Assembly (NCBI RefSeq): GCF_000004195.4
Contig: NC_030677.2
Location: 41,727,142 to 41,791,141, forward strand
Source of the DNA: Xenopus tropicalis
Lineage: Eukaryota; Chordata; Amphibia; Anura; Pipidae
Length of the DNA: 64,000 nucleotides
Reading direction: 5' to 3'
In this document: positions 11,706 to 22,082 of the stretch, piece after piece
Numbering within the stretch: position 1 is the stretch's first letter
How the letters are laid out: the number at the start of each line of letters is the position of its first letter
Position numbers and translations under genes: made by a program
The notes under the pieces: model-generated
Seen by the model: the letters and a program-made list of their open reading frames with translations, nothing else
Databases searched by the model: none
Told to the model about the DNA's origin: nothing

Positions 11706-12330
11706 TTAAAGGGATTCTGTCATGATTTTTATGGTGTACTTTGTATTTCTAAATTACACTGTTTACATAGCAAATAATTCACTCTACCATTTAAAATATT
11801 ATTCTTCAACCAACAAATGTATTTTTTAGCTGTAATATTGGTGTGAAGGCGCCATCTCAGTGCATTGTGCCTGAGCCTGAGCTTTCAGAAGGAGCCAGCA
11901 CTACACATTAGAACTGCTTTCAGGTAACCTATTGTTTCTCCTACTCCCATGTAACTGGAGGAGTCCCAAGCCGGACTTGGATTTCTTACTATTGAGTGCT
12001 ATTCTGATATCTACTGAGAGCTGCTATCTTGCTCCCTTCCCATTGTTCTGCTGATTGGCTGCTGGGGGGGAAGGGAGGGGGATGATATCACTCCAACTTG
12101 CAGCTCAGTAGTAAAGTGTAACTGAAGTTGATCAGAGCACAGGTCACATGGCTGTGGCACCCTGGGAAATGAAGAATATGCCTAGCCCCATGTGAAATTT
12201 CAAATTTAAATATAAAAAAAATCTGGTTGTGTTTTTGAAAAACATTTCAATGCAGGATTCTGCTGGAGAAGCTCTATTAACTGATGTGTTTTGAATGAAA
12301 AAATGTTTTCTCATGACAGTATTCCTTTAA
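11706..12330. mobile_element. T2-type MITE inserted in the copia element
   Basis: 625 bases bounded by TTAA (11706-11709 and 12327-12330). Ends are TTAAAGGGATTCTGTCATGA and, inverted, TTAAAGGAATACTGTCATGA: 18 of 20 positions match. The interior is non-coding and includes a G-run near 12061-12080. One TTAA belongs to the target duplication, so the host sequence on either side joins without loss. This is the clearest T2-type insertion in the window. Confidence 0.88.
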
Positions 12331-12490
12331 AGCAATCTTCTTTAACAGTTCCAGGTGTCTCTTTGCAGGCAGAGGCTTGGTAAGGATATCTGCAATCATG
12401 TTTTCAGTTGAACAATACTGTAAGACAAGCTGTCTTTGCTCTCACAAAATGATACCTTTTATCAATGTGTTTGGGTCGTAGGTTGACTTG
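12331..12490 (-). pseudogene. Copia RNase H carboxyl terminus
   Basis: Minus-strand reading shows KHIDKRYHFVR, then after a frame change the hallmark segment CSTENMIADILTKPLPAKRH. KHID.RYHF and ADILTKPL are the signature end of Copia Pol (RNase H domain). The frame change lies in GTGAGAGCAAAG. The upstream catalytic parts of RNase H and the reverse transcriptase YVDD region are not recognisable. The protein once continued across the MITE site towards the polypurine tract. Confidence 0.85.
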
Positions 12491-12499
12491 CTCTGTCTT

Positions 12500-12879
12500 C
12501 ACAAGTGCAATACACTCAAACATCTGTGTTAAACCTGTCTGCTCTTGATTTAGGCTTGATTGTTATGAAAAGATTTAATCTCCTCTTAAGCAGACTTTAT
12601 CCATTTATTGGCCTCCCCTTCTGGAAGTTGAGATATGTCTTCCCAACATGTAGGTTCACATGTACAGGCTGTATTTGCTTTTTATGAAAGTCGAGCAGGT
12701 GGTTCACCTTTGTTCTCTCTTGTTGACACCTTGGTTCAGTGTCAGGACTTGGTTGTGTCTGTTCATCTGTGGTGTATGATTCAGTCCAACTTCAGTTATT
12801 TGTTCTGGAGATGTACATGTTACTTGTTCAGTACAGTTCTCCTTCACTTGACTTGGCCCAAGTCAAGTCATTTCAACAT
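12500..12879 (-). pseudogene. Copia Pol linker, reverse transcriptase missing
   Basis: Between the integrase remnant and the RNase H tail only about 380 bases remain, whereas a Copia reverse transcriptase needs roughly 750. I find no YVDD-like motif on the minus strand. A large internal deletion is the simplest explanation. The short plus-strand frames here are chance ORFs. Confidence 0.5.
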
Positions 12880-13303
12880 ATCTTAGTACATGATAAGCAA
12901 CTTGTGGATCTTTGGACACTTCCACTGCCCAATTTTGAAGTTTTCTGCATTTCTCCTCTGGAATGTACAAAAAGGCTTTGCACCCAAAAACTCTGATGTG
13001 TTTTACAGCTGGTTTCCCACCAACGCCAGAGTTCATATGGTGTTTTCATGCTATAATCTGTGTTGTAGGTAAGAAGCTGTCATGCCTACTTCACCCCAAT
13101 ATTTTTCGGATAGTCCAGAATTAGTCAGCATACATTTGATCATTTCTGTCAGGGTTCTATTTCTCCTTTCAGCTACCCCATACTGTTCTGGTGTATATGG
13201 GACTGTTTTCTGATGCTCTATCGCATGTTGCTTCAATAAATTCTCTACTTTGAGTCCAGTGAATTCACCTCCATTATCACTTCTAAAATGTGTTTCTTGC
13301 CTT
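12880..13303 (-). pseudogene. Copia integrase core domain remnant
   Basis: Minus-strand frame from about 13303: FRSDNGGEFTGLKVENLLKQ, then YTPEQYGVAERRNRTLTEM and CMLTNSGLSEKYWGEVGMTA. SDNGGEF holds the second aspartate and GVAERRNRT the glutamate of the D,D(35)E catalytic triad; the first aspartate would lie upstream, where the frame is lost. After a frame change, segments matching the Copia region that follows the core (FLGAKPFCT, then QRRNAENFKIGQW) can be read towards 12940. There is no zinc finger upstream. The domain cannot form a complete enzyme. Confidence 0.88.
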
Positions 13304-13389
13304 TGTCACATAGTCCTGCAGTTTGTCAAACACTCACTGTGAATAAGGTCAAGTGGTTTTAAAGATCAGTTCTGGGTTACTTGCGGAGA

Positions 13390-14073
13390 AGTTGCTCTTG
13401 CAGCTTTGAAGCTGCACTTGCAGCTCATGGTATTTGGACATGTTGACAACACAATATCTTTTGTCAGGTATAAAGACTGTCTCAGTATTACAGTCTGTAT
13501 TGCCAATAGCTTGCTCCTCCTGTGTCTGTATTTATCTTTAAGCCTGGTTTTGACAAATTCTAGTGTTAGTTCAGCTTCAGGCCTTGTCTCCAGAGCATTA
13601 ATCAGTGCCCCGTATGAGTCAGGTAAAGTGCACAGAAGTATGGCTGAAACATGGCTTTTATATCCTTTCCAGTTGACCAGAGTTGTGACACAACCTCCAG
13701 CATTGCATTTATATGCTCCTGCATGTCATTTTCTGTGCCTAGTCTCATCTGGCATAGTCTCCTTAGCAGGAATAGCTTAATGTTCAGGCTGATTCTTTCG
13801 TGTAACTTTTGCAATGCATCCCACATGCCTTTAGCAGTATTCTGATGCCTTATATGAAGAAAGCTGGGCATCTTCCACTAACAGGCTTATTGTTGCCCGT
13901 GCCTGTCTGTTTTACTTATCCCATTCCTGGTGATTAACATCTGGTCAATTAGTAGTTAAAACTTCCCACAAGTCATCTCTGGATAGCAGTATTTCTACTT
14001 CAATCTTCAGCAGTTGATAATACTCATTATTCAGTTTAGCCACTGCTAGTTTCAGTTCTGAGCAGTTTTCCAT
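13390..14073 (-). pseudogene. Copia Gag remnant
   Basis: A start codon at 14073-14071 lies 80 bases after the LTR end and opens MENCSELKLAVAKLNNEYYQ, followed by a KIEVEILLSRDDLWEV segment typical of the Gag amino terminus. After in-frame stops near 13943 and 13920, the UBN2-type Gag core is readable: TAKGMWDALQKLHERISLN, LCQMRLGTENDMQEHINAML, then in another frame LPDSYGALINALETRPEAEL. At least three frame disruptions are present. No CCHC nucleocapsid knuckle is visible. In life, Gag would form the virus-like particle. Confidence 0.85.
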
Positions 14074-14135
14074 GTCTGTCTCACTTCCTTGACAGTACAA
14101 GATTCCTTTTGTCATTCTGTTTGCTGAGCTGGATT

Positions 14136-14153
14136 GTGTCTGGGCACATAACC
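14136..14153 (-). promoter_or_regulatory. Primer-binding site resembling copia half-tRNA(iMet) type
   Basis: Directly inside the 5' LTR the minus strand reads GGTTATGTGCCCAGACAC. The complement of the anticodon-stem region of vertebrate initiator tRNA-Met is GGTTATGGGCCCAG.., so 13 of the first 14 bases agree. Drosophila copia primes with a cleaved 5' half of initiator tRNA-Met, pairing to this internal region and not to the tRNA 3' end (established knowledge). The tRNA comparison is from memory. Confidence 0.7.
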
Positions 14154-14340
14154 TGTTGGAATTGGTGGTCTTTATCATTACACAGGGAATACTCAGCACA
14201 GAAACTTGTGAGAAGATTTACTTGTAAATCAAACCAAGAACAATATTCTGGAAGGAAGAGGAAACAAAAAAACAACAACACATATTCACAAAATTCACAG
14301 TGCCGCCTTGTGACCGTTTTGTATAACACGCAAAGTTTTA
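14154..14340 (-). repeat. 5' LTR of copia-type element, truncated
   Basis: Begins TGTTGG on the plus strand and follows the 3' LTR up to about 14340 (GTATAACACGCA), after which the outer about 45 bases of the LTR are replaced by unrelated sequence. The outer LTR end and any target duplication are therefore lost. Identity to the 3' LTR over the shared part is moderate, with indels, so the insertion is old. Confidence 0.8.
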
Positions 14341-16902
14341 CCTTTGATCCTTTTTGCCCTGCACATCCCTGATGATGTCACTCTGGTTTATGGCAACAAC
14401 ACTTCTGGTATACTGTTGACAGTGTGTAGCGAATTGGGTTGTGGGTAGAAGGGTCCAAGCAGTTAAAAATATGGGTTATGGGTTAAGTGTCAAAAAGGAC
14501 TTTAATATTACTATCTGTTTTTGTTAAATATGCAGAAATTACAGTGTAAGGTTTCTAAAACTTTGTAATAGGGCTGCTCTTGAATGGGGAAAAAGCAAAT
14601 GCGCCCTATAACACATACAGTACGTAATTAGCACAAGCAATGTTTTTTCACGGCTTTAGTTCCCCTTAGTGATTTAAGATACGTTTATAGTTTAACAAGC
14701 AGTAAATTAATTCTTCAACTTTGTCCATTTTTAGTCCATGTTTTTATTTCATTATTAATTTTCTTTAGTTTGTGGAGCAAAAGCATTTCCCATGCTTCCT
14801 TTGTAGTTGCCAGGTCACCTTGTAACTTAGCAGTTGTCCCCTAGCAACCTGATTTGCTACTTTGTTCTTCCTGTGCAAGCAGCTATGCTATGTCCAACTT
14901 TTACCAAAGGGTCCCTTAAATGGAAGAATTATTTGGAGTGAACATTCCATACTATATTTCTGTTTAATTTCCTTTTTTGATTTACATGGTTTGTAAAGAG
15001 TTTTTAAATAAAATGAAGAAATCTAAATCTATCCATGGTAGCACCGAGTGGTTTAATAGACATGGAAACCGTCTGGTTACACTTGCTTCTTTGTAAGTCT
15101 CATAAGAATGGATTTACACTGAAGTATCATGTTTGCGTGTATATACAGTACACCCACACACTCTCATATGCCTATATATATAAAATAGCACTAATCTCAC
15201 TGTTTGAGTTTCATAGTCCATATGTCTTTATTGTATTTAGACCTAAAACACTGGCAGGAAAATAGAACATGTTATGAATGTTATGTTGTCTTTTCTGCAT
15301 CTTTCCTGGCAATGATGTAACACTCGTTTATGTAAAAATTACAGATTGTTGGTCCTACACATTCTTGTATCGAAGCTACATGTGATTGTTCCAAAGATGG
15401 CTGCTTACGGTACCTGCTCCTGTTATAGGCTTAGGGTAGAATGATGCTGCTTGAGTGGAGTCACCAGTATCTGCCTATTTATATAATGATAACCTGGACC
15501 ATGGACCATAGTGACACGCAAAAAAAAATCAGGAAACCGGTGCATTTCTAAGTGATAACCATAAATGAGGTGGCAATTGTCATTGACGGCATCCTCTGGG
15601 GTGTGGAAACAACACACTTATTAACTTACTTATTAATAACACACTTATTACCATCAATGAAATGACTGATTCACAGACATTTTGATTAGCAGTACTTGTA
15701 AGTCATAGGTTAAGCGGTTTTTGCTTTACACATTCTTGTTAAATTCTTCTAAAAGCATTAAGCACATCAGTGTTTAGGCTACAACCAGCCAATGGTGACT
15801 ATAATATATGAAAATTATAGTCCTTTTACATATTACCTTGTCCAATCAGTGTACATGTGGGAAAACTCTCCTATAACATAAATATCATAAAATAGTTCCA
15901 TAGTTTGTCATTAATCTCAATAGTAAGACTGTATTTTTGTGACCACACTCCATAGTGAAACCATTCCACTCACTCAGTCACCTGTGTACACTTACCCACC
16001 CTACAGTATGTGACACTTTGCTGACTCACTTTACTGCCACTATTTCTTCTTTTACCTCCAATAATACAGTAAAGGAAACAACTGATTAAAAATATTGTTC
16101 ACTTGGTTTGTTATGAAACCACAAACTGTAAGTTAAAAAAAAAAATCACAAAAATACTGCCTGTCTATATACCACACTGTAATGTGGAAAAGTAAACATT
16201 GTAGGGAGTGCTGCTGGGTAATGCTGGGTAATGGTCCACTCATGGGAAATGTCCCTGTTTAGGTGCTGAGTGCTTTATCACTAGGACCTCCTCAAACTCA
16301 CTGGGTGCACCCGTAGCCTATGACAACGATGTCCAACCCTGAACCCTAAAGCAGTGACCCTAAGGCAGAACTATATCTGGCATACACTCAGGGGATAAGG
16401 CACTGCTCAAGCACAGCTGTTAGGCTACTGGATGAACATCGCTGATGTAGAATAATGAATAATGCATCCTGAGTTTGCTTGATTTATCTCTGCAGAACAA
16501 ATCAGCCCAAGTATCAAAGTGTCTTCATTCTGTAACTCAGCCATAAACGCAGAGGGAAAATAAATCTCGACATTTCCCAAGCACCATCATAATGCTTCCA
16601 TATTGATACAGTGATAAAAACATTAATATGCAGCGGTGTGGTTGCTCCCCCCCTTAAGGTAATCCCCACACATTCCAATGTGCAAAACAAAATGCCATTA
16701 ATCACCCTGGCAATGTTCCAGTCCACTATTTAAAAGTATTGTGGATTTAAAGCCCAGTTAGTTACAGCAAGCATATATGAAAGCATTTAAATAGCTCCTG
16801 ACTATGTTATATATATATTGATTATATAATAGTCTACCTGATTACTTCATAGGAACTATGCCTGCTGTACACACAAGTATTTAAAACTGAAGCATTTCCT
16901 AG
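14341..16902. other. Non-coding stretch
   Basis: No recognised gene or repeat family. 16205-16232 contains a short duplicated GCTGGGTAAT word. Otherwise single-copy-looking AT-rich DNA. Confidence 0.4.
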
Positions 16903-16921
16903 ATATATATATATATATACT

Positions 16922-16970
<49 letters not shown>

Positions 16971-16980
16971 GTATATATAT
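16903..16980. repeat. (TA)n microsatellite
   Basis: Alternating AT over most of 78 bases, with short interruptions (ATACTCTT near 16917-16925, and ATGTAT near 16969). Confidence 0.95.
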
Positions 16981-18939
16981 ACATTCTAAGGATTTGGATA
17001 GAAAGAAGGGTTAAATATTTATCCCCCCCACCCTTCCCGGTTCAAGTGTGCCAGCTGGGTTGTATAATGAAAATTCAGGCTGCAGAATTTGTGCATTTCT
17101 CGAGCACAATTAGCTCTGTGTAACTCCAAGCACTGAGCCCAGACAGCATAGAATGTGCGGGATACAAGTGCGGAATACAAGTGCGGAATACCTTCACATG
17201 GCTGGGAAGAAGGAAAGTCATGCTCCACTGCATTCACTGTGCTGACAACTCCCAACTAAATACTCTTTGTAACACTCACAGCCCACTGGTTTATTTCTAT
17301 AAACAAAAAAAAAACCCCAATGTGTTTTAATAGTAATAATACCCATTAGGACTACAAAGAAAACGTGTGTGTGTGTAGGAGACAAGGAACTATAGATTAG
17401 AAAGAAAAATTGCCCATATACTATAAAGGCAAATGGTATTTTCCCTTTCATTTCTGGTACAGCAGCTTTTCACCCACAATACAGTCATAACCTGAGTGTT
17501 AACCAACAGCACAACCAAATCCACACTGTCATTTCATACCGTAGATACTTCACCTCTTTGCTCTAAGGATCCCCTCCCTTTATAGCCCAAACTGTTACAA
17601 CCACGATATGTAATATGTATGTATATGAGATACAGCAGCCATATTACATAACTATGTGCTGCTCACATTATGGCAGGTGAAAGGTCCTTGGATACAAATT
17701 CATTTAAGCAAGGGACCACCTTCAGGGTGGCAATTTCAGCAAAAACAGCAAAAGGCCTATTGCCAAAAAATATCACCGAATTCATTATTTTACCAATATA
17801 ACATAGTGCTGAAGTGTATATTATAAGAAATGACCAAAGTTGTTCTTAAAAAAATATGATTTTGTTTTAAGACCTTTAGTCGAATCTCCTTTGACCATTC
17901 TATCAGGAAGCTGAAACTAGCCTAGGAATAGCAATGAATCATTCTGTGTATTTCAGCAGCAATCGTGGATACAGCCATGGGGCCGGAGAGTGCTAGACAT
18001 TGGCAAGTTTGGGTGAGACATTCCAGGCTAGAGCACTGAATACAGAGGAGCTACTATGTAAATCTGAGTCCATGCATTGTGCAGTGTGTGTCCCTGCCAG
18101 AGACTGAAAGTGGGGAGTGCACAGATCGCTGATTGTGCCAGTCTGGGCATTACCAAGGCAGGTAGTAGACTGAGCTGTATTTGACCTAGGACAGACTGTG
18201 CTTTATATGTCACCTGGGATAGACTGTCCTATATATCTCATCTGGGACTGACAGTGATTTTGTTAGGTAGCAGCTTTTTTCTTTACTGGCTGCTAATCAT
18301 AGCATTGCTGGTACCATGTGGTTTCCATTCACAAAATACATCTCTACACTATTATTTGATGACAACTTTGTCAAAATGACACTTAGGGGAGTGTATACAA
18401 AGTTTGAGATTACCTGCCACCCTCAAATAAGTTTGTCTCTTGCCCTCCAGGTACTTTAAAATCTCACATTGTTTATGGAGCCCATAATCATCTTGGCACA
18501 ATGATGAAGAGAAGCAGCCTAAGCAGTGCCTACCTTGGTGCCCACCCTGGGAAAAGCGGAGGAAGTTGGCAGTTTGTAGATTCTTGGCTGTCAGAGTTCT
18601 CAGACCCCAGCAGTCCCTTCCAGGCTCATGATCCAACGTGGGTCGGGAGAATATATATAAATATATATGCAAGAAAAATCAGTTAAAGTGCTCCACTAGG
18701 GTCCAATCTACAGGTGATCCATTTCACCCAGGTCCCTTGTCTTTTCACCTCCGAGTAGCAATAGGCTGCAGGCTATCACTATCTGTACCCTTTCCGTGAG
18801 AAGCTACAAACTGGCAAATCACTGCATCCTATGGAAAAGCACTGTTTCCCTGGGCAGCATCATGCAGCAAATTCAGGAAAATGTTCACAAACTGGAGATC
18901 GGGCACCGGCTAAGAAGCGATTCTTGATCCTCTCCTAGT
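16981..18939. other. Non-coding stretch next to CpG-richer region
   Basis: No repeat recognised. 18350-18670 has a 106-codon minus-strand frame of ordinary composition without family resemblance. If the CpG-richer region at 18.94-19.51 kb is a minus-strand promoter, this stretch would be downstream transcribed sequence. Confidence 0.35.
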
Positions 18940-19510
18940 TAAATTAGCACCCAGAATGCATAAGACAGTACTGATTAATTCCACCAACAGACCTTGCTAA
19001 GTACTGCCTGCGATCACATGCGTCTGGCGTCGTGTCGCTTCCAGCAGTAGCAAATGAGCTGAGGAGTCTCGGGGGAAGAGGGGTTCCTGTGAAGGTTACG
19101 TTGCGAGAGTTGGGAGAAGCTGAAGATAGAAGGGGCAGCTGTCGGAGCAGGATGAGCTTTCTCTTTCTGGTTCCCTCCACTGCTTTACTGTCCTTCACCA
19201 GCAGGTGACTGACTTCGATCCTCTCTTCTCTGCGCCCGCACTGAAGGGATTTCTCTCTCAAGCCTTCCCATGCCTGCCAGGTCCTAGTGCCTTTCTCATC
19301 AGGCACACTCACGTTGGCTTGCAAGGGGGGATCTGCCAAAGAATCGCTGATGTTTCTGCAAGCTGGCAGTCGTTCAGGATTTCCTGTGCTGTGTGTGACA
19401 CAGTCTGTAGCCGGCCGGGCTCTCAGTGCAGGCAGCGGCAGCCTATATGGGTGGGTGGGGTTGCGAACAGCTCGCTAGCAGGCAGGCAGTCTTGCTATCC
19501 GTGGTGCTGA
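18940..19510. promoter_or_regulatory. Candidate CpG-rich promoter or first exon
   Basis: About 570 bases with a clear excess of CpG over the surroundings (for example TGCGTCTGGCGTCGTGTCGC, CTGCGCCCGC, GCCGGCCGGG) and higher GC, yet without any of the MITE ends that explain other CpG-rich spots in the window. Both strands are open for 60-131 codons, but none resembles a known protein. On the minus strand a good splice-donor word (AAC then GTGAGT) occurs at 19312-19307, and CATATAGG near 19447 could serve as a TATA-like element upstream of it. Strand and function are not determined. Confidence 0.35.
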
Positions 19511-20412
19511 AATACAAAACACATGAAATCATCTGTACATTTTAAGCCTAGTAGATAGGGGTGTATAAATAAATACGATTTGGTCTATTTTTACCAAAAA
19601 TGAAACTTTCCACACATCTGCAATTTACTGACATGTGAGTAGGACAAGGTCTGGAACTGGAGTATATTTGCATCTGTTTGCCGGGTCAAATTTCACCGGT
19701 GTAAAACTTTGAATATTTGCCAATTTATCCAGAATGCAACACATTTTCTGCAAATTTCACAATTTGATGTAACTTTTTCACAAAGTCTTACATTTAAAAT
19801 ATGTACGTCCCTTTCTTTAAAGTGGTGCAAAAGACTTTTGTTGGCAGACTTCAGTGTGCAGTTTGGATTCCACCTAGTGCAACCTTGATTGAATAGGACC
19901 TCTGGCCCTCCGTACCACTGTATCCTTAAAAAGTTTGCTTAAAGTTTGTTCTGTATAAAAAAATATTGTGCTGAAGAAGGTATAAAACCTAAAGTAAAAA
20001 TGTCATCTTTTTTAATTATGAGCAAACTTTTTCACAATGTATGGTTTCCTCGAGAATATCCGTGTTTCACCCCGGTGATAATTTTTGTGAAACCACATCT
20101 AAAATTTGCCATGTGGTCAGTTTCATGGGGAACAAATGCACAGTGTGAAAAATGCATATATCATATTATCCTACCCTCGCCTTCAACATGAACCAATGGG
20201 ATTTGAGCCCTTCCAGGTGCTGTGCCGAGTCTGGGCAATATTGGGAAGCAGCAGCTGCAACTGCAGCAATAGTTGCAATTGCAGAAGCAGGCAGCACTGG
20301 GTACCCGGCACACACAGGACTATACTGGATTTTTTGCTTTCCCGGGGTGATCCATACAATCACAGCAGGCAGGGGCAGCGATAGACTGTCTCACCCAGGC
20401 TCCCTCCTCTTA
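19511..20412. other. Non-coding stretch
   Basis: Contains TTTCACCGGTG and TTTCACCCCGGTG words and several TTTTTCACAA words suggesting a decayed foldback repeat, but ends cannot be drawn. 20218-20300 has a CTGCAACTGCAGCAATAG-type local low-complexity patch. Confidence 0.35.
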
Positions 20413-20790
20413 CCCCAGATGTGCCGGTATATATACTACAGAAAATGGATAATAAGCATATTAACCCCAGACAAGACACTATAGTCACTAGATAAAATAG
20501 ATAATGGCATTTTAACCCAAGATGTATCAGTATATTTACTACAGAAAATGGATAACAAACATATTAACTCCAGATGAAACAGTATAATCACAATTAACAG
20601 GCATTTTAACCCCAGAAGTGGCAGTAAATTTATTAAGAAAAATGAATAATCTGCATATTGGTCCAAGATGTGCCAGTATAACTACTGTAGAAATGGCCAA
20701 TTAGTATTCTTTTAACCCCAGCCAAGCCAGTAAGATCACTAAAATTAACCATTGAACACTCCATTAACCCAATACATGCCAGTAAGGCAA
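20413..20790 (+). repeat. Degenerate 52-base minisatellite
   Basis: About seven tandem units of 51-54 bases (one shorter), each opening CCCAGA..TG.CAGTAT, then ..ACTA.A.AAATGGATAA, and closing ..CATTTTAA or CATATTAA. Unit starts at 20413, 20465, 20516, about 20567, 20609, 20661 and 20715. The same unit recurs at 63.13-63.30 kb inside a MITE, so this array is probably the interior of a second, decayed copy of that element. Confidence 0.75.
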
Positions 20791-21649
20791 ATACATAAAT
20801 GGAAAGTTTGAAAGCATTCCCTCACCTACACTTGACAGGCACAATACCAATACCAAACATCTTCTTCCCTGCTACTCTCATGCTGCTTGTCTCTCTCTGC
20901 CTCGCTCATGTCAAATATCCAAGATGGTCATGCTTTCCACAATGGAATGTATGACCATATTGGATTTTTGGGGCAGGGAGCTGAGAAAAACCAAGGACAA
21001 GCAGGTCAACATGGGACAATTAAACAGCAATCTAGAAGAGAGATAAAAAAGGCACAGTTGGGAGGTATGCAAACAGCTGGGGCCCAACAGCCTCTGGTTA
21101 CCAAGCCAACCAAGGTGGTGGCCAGCACTTTAGCCATGTGGACATTTTTTATGAAACAGTCCAAAGACCAGTTGGCAACAGTGTAAAAACACTGTAGGGG
21201 CAACCAGGGTCACATATGGGAACTTCAGCCTAAAATATCAGATGTAGGAGCAGCACAAAATAACAGGGCACAGGGCACCATGCTGCCTGTCCACCTCCTC
21301 CTATTCCTGTTCTACATGGAAGTGGTGCCAGCTCCTCATCCCCTGGGGCAAGGGAAGAGGATTTAGAGGCTCACAGATGGAGGTGACCAATGAGCAGGCC
21401 TGCCCAAAGGCTCTAACAATCATAACTCAGGCTTTTCATATCAGAGGAAGGCCAACGGGTTGATGAGAACAGGATGAGAGCAGAGTTAAAAGCTGAACTG
21501 TTCTTTCCTCTGTTTACACAGCTGATGAACCAGCAAATGAAGGCTACCTTTTAATGTACCCATTTCTAATAATATTATGGATGCGTGATTCAGATTTAAC
21601 TCTGAAGAAATAGACTAGAACATGATATTCATCACAGGGCACTACAAAA
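20791..21649. other. Non-coding stretch
   Basis: No recognised gene. A 99-codon frame at 20887-21186 has no family features. This DNA may include more of the minisatellite-bearing repeat. Confidence 0.35.
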
Positions 21650-22026
21650 GCTCAGGATTTCAAGGATTTTTTTATACCTGGCATGATACAGAGAGATGTT
21701 GCTAATGTTGTGCTGTTATCCAAAAAGGGATCCTGTTGTCAACCTGAAATCTATAGATCTGGTAGTTTGCATCATTATACTGTATTTGTACAGTTTGTAG
21801 TTTGTAGAGTACCGTATGTCTTGGTCCCTTGTGTTTAATCTGTTTATTTACAACATTTAGGTGGGCATGTAAGTACTGTCTCTTTATTTTGATTTTGTTC
21901 CCTAAAGGATGTTGCCACAGTGTGAATAGATTTAAGTAAACTGGAAAACTTTGCAGCAAACTGACAAAAAAGGGTTAGTGTTGATAAAAGCAAGGTTATG
22001 CACTTAGTAGAAATAATAGAAAAGCT
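21650..22026 (+). pseudogene. Decayed LINE reverse transcriptase fragment
   Basis: Diverged match to the CR1-like LINE at 54.95-55.68 kb: GGCATGATACAGAGAGA, GCTAATGTTGTGC..TTATCC AAAAAGGGATC, then after a deletion of about 340 bases AGAGTACCG.., TTGGTCCCTTG, TGTTTATT.., GGTGGGCAT, and finally GAAAACTTTGCAGCAAACTG and GGTTATGCACTTAGTAGAAA. This covers the region before and after the catalytic aspartates, which lie partly in the deletion. Many stops; not functional. Confidence 0.75.
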
Positions 22027-22082
22027 AACTAGCTTTTCTATTATTTCTACTAAGTGCATAACCTTGCTTTTATCAACACTAA
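21975..22082. repeat. Perfect palindrome, 52-base arms
   Basis: 21975-22026 and 22031-22082 are exact reverse complements separated by AACT. The left arm is LINE-derived, so the right arm is an inverted duplicate of the LINE end. Its last three bases (TAA) also serve as the target duplication of the adjacent MITE. Confidence 0.95.

Larger units (their letters stand above)
11410..14340 (-). mobile_element. Degenerate Ty1/copia-type LTR retrotransposon
   Basis: On the minus strand, in element order: truncated 5' LTR (14340-14154), primer-binding site (14153-14136), Gag remnant (14073 to about 13390), integrase core remnant (about 13300-12880), RNase H tail (about 12490-12331), polypurine tract (11692-11684) and 3' LTR (11683-11410). 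The order integrase before RNase H, with no integrase downstream, is that of Copia (Pseudoviridae-type) elements and excludes Gypsy. Protease is not seen, and reverse transcriptase is missing or unrecognisable between integrase and RNase H. Stops and frameshifts are frequent. A T2 MITE (11706-12330) interrupts the end of the coding region. Copia elements are uncommon in tetrapods. Confidence 0.85.

Noticed and set aside
18944..19339. 131-codon minus-strand open frame in the CpG-rich region
   Set aside because: Open frames are expected where stop codons are diluted by higher GC; both strands are open and neither resembles a protein family.
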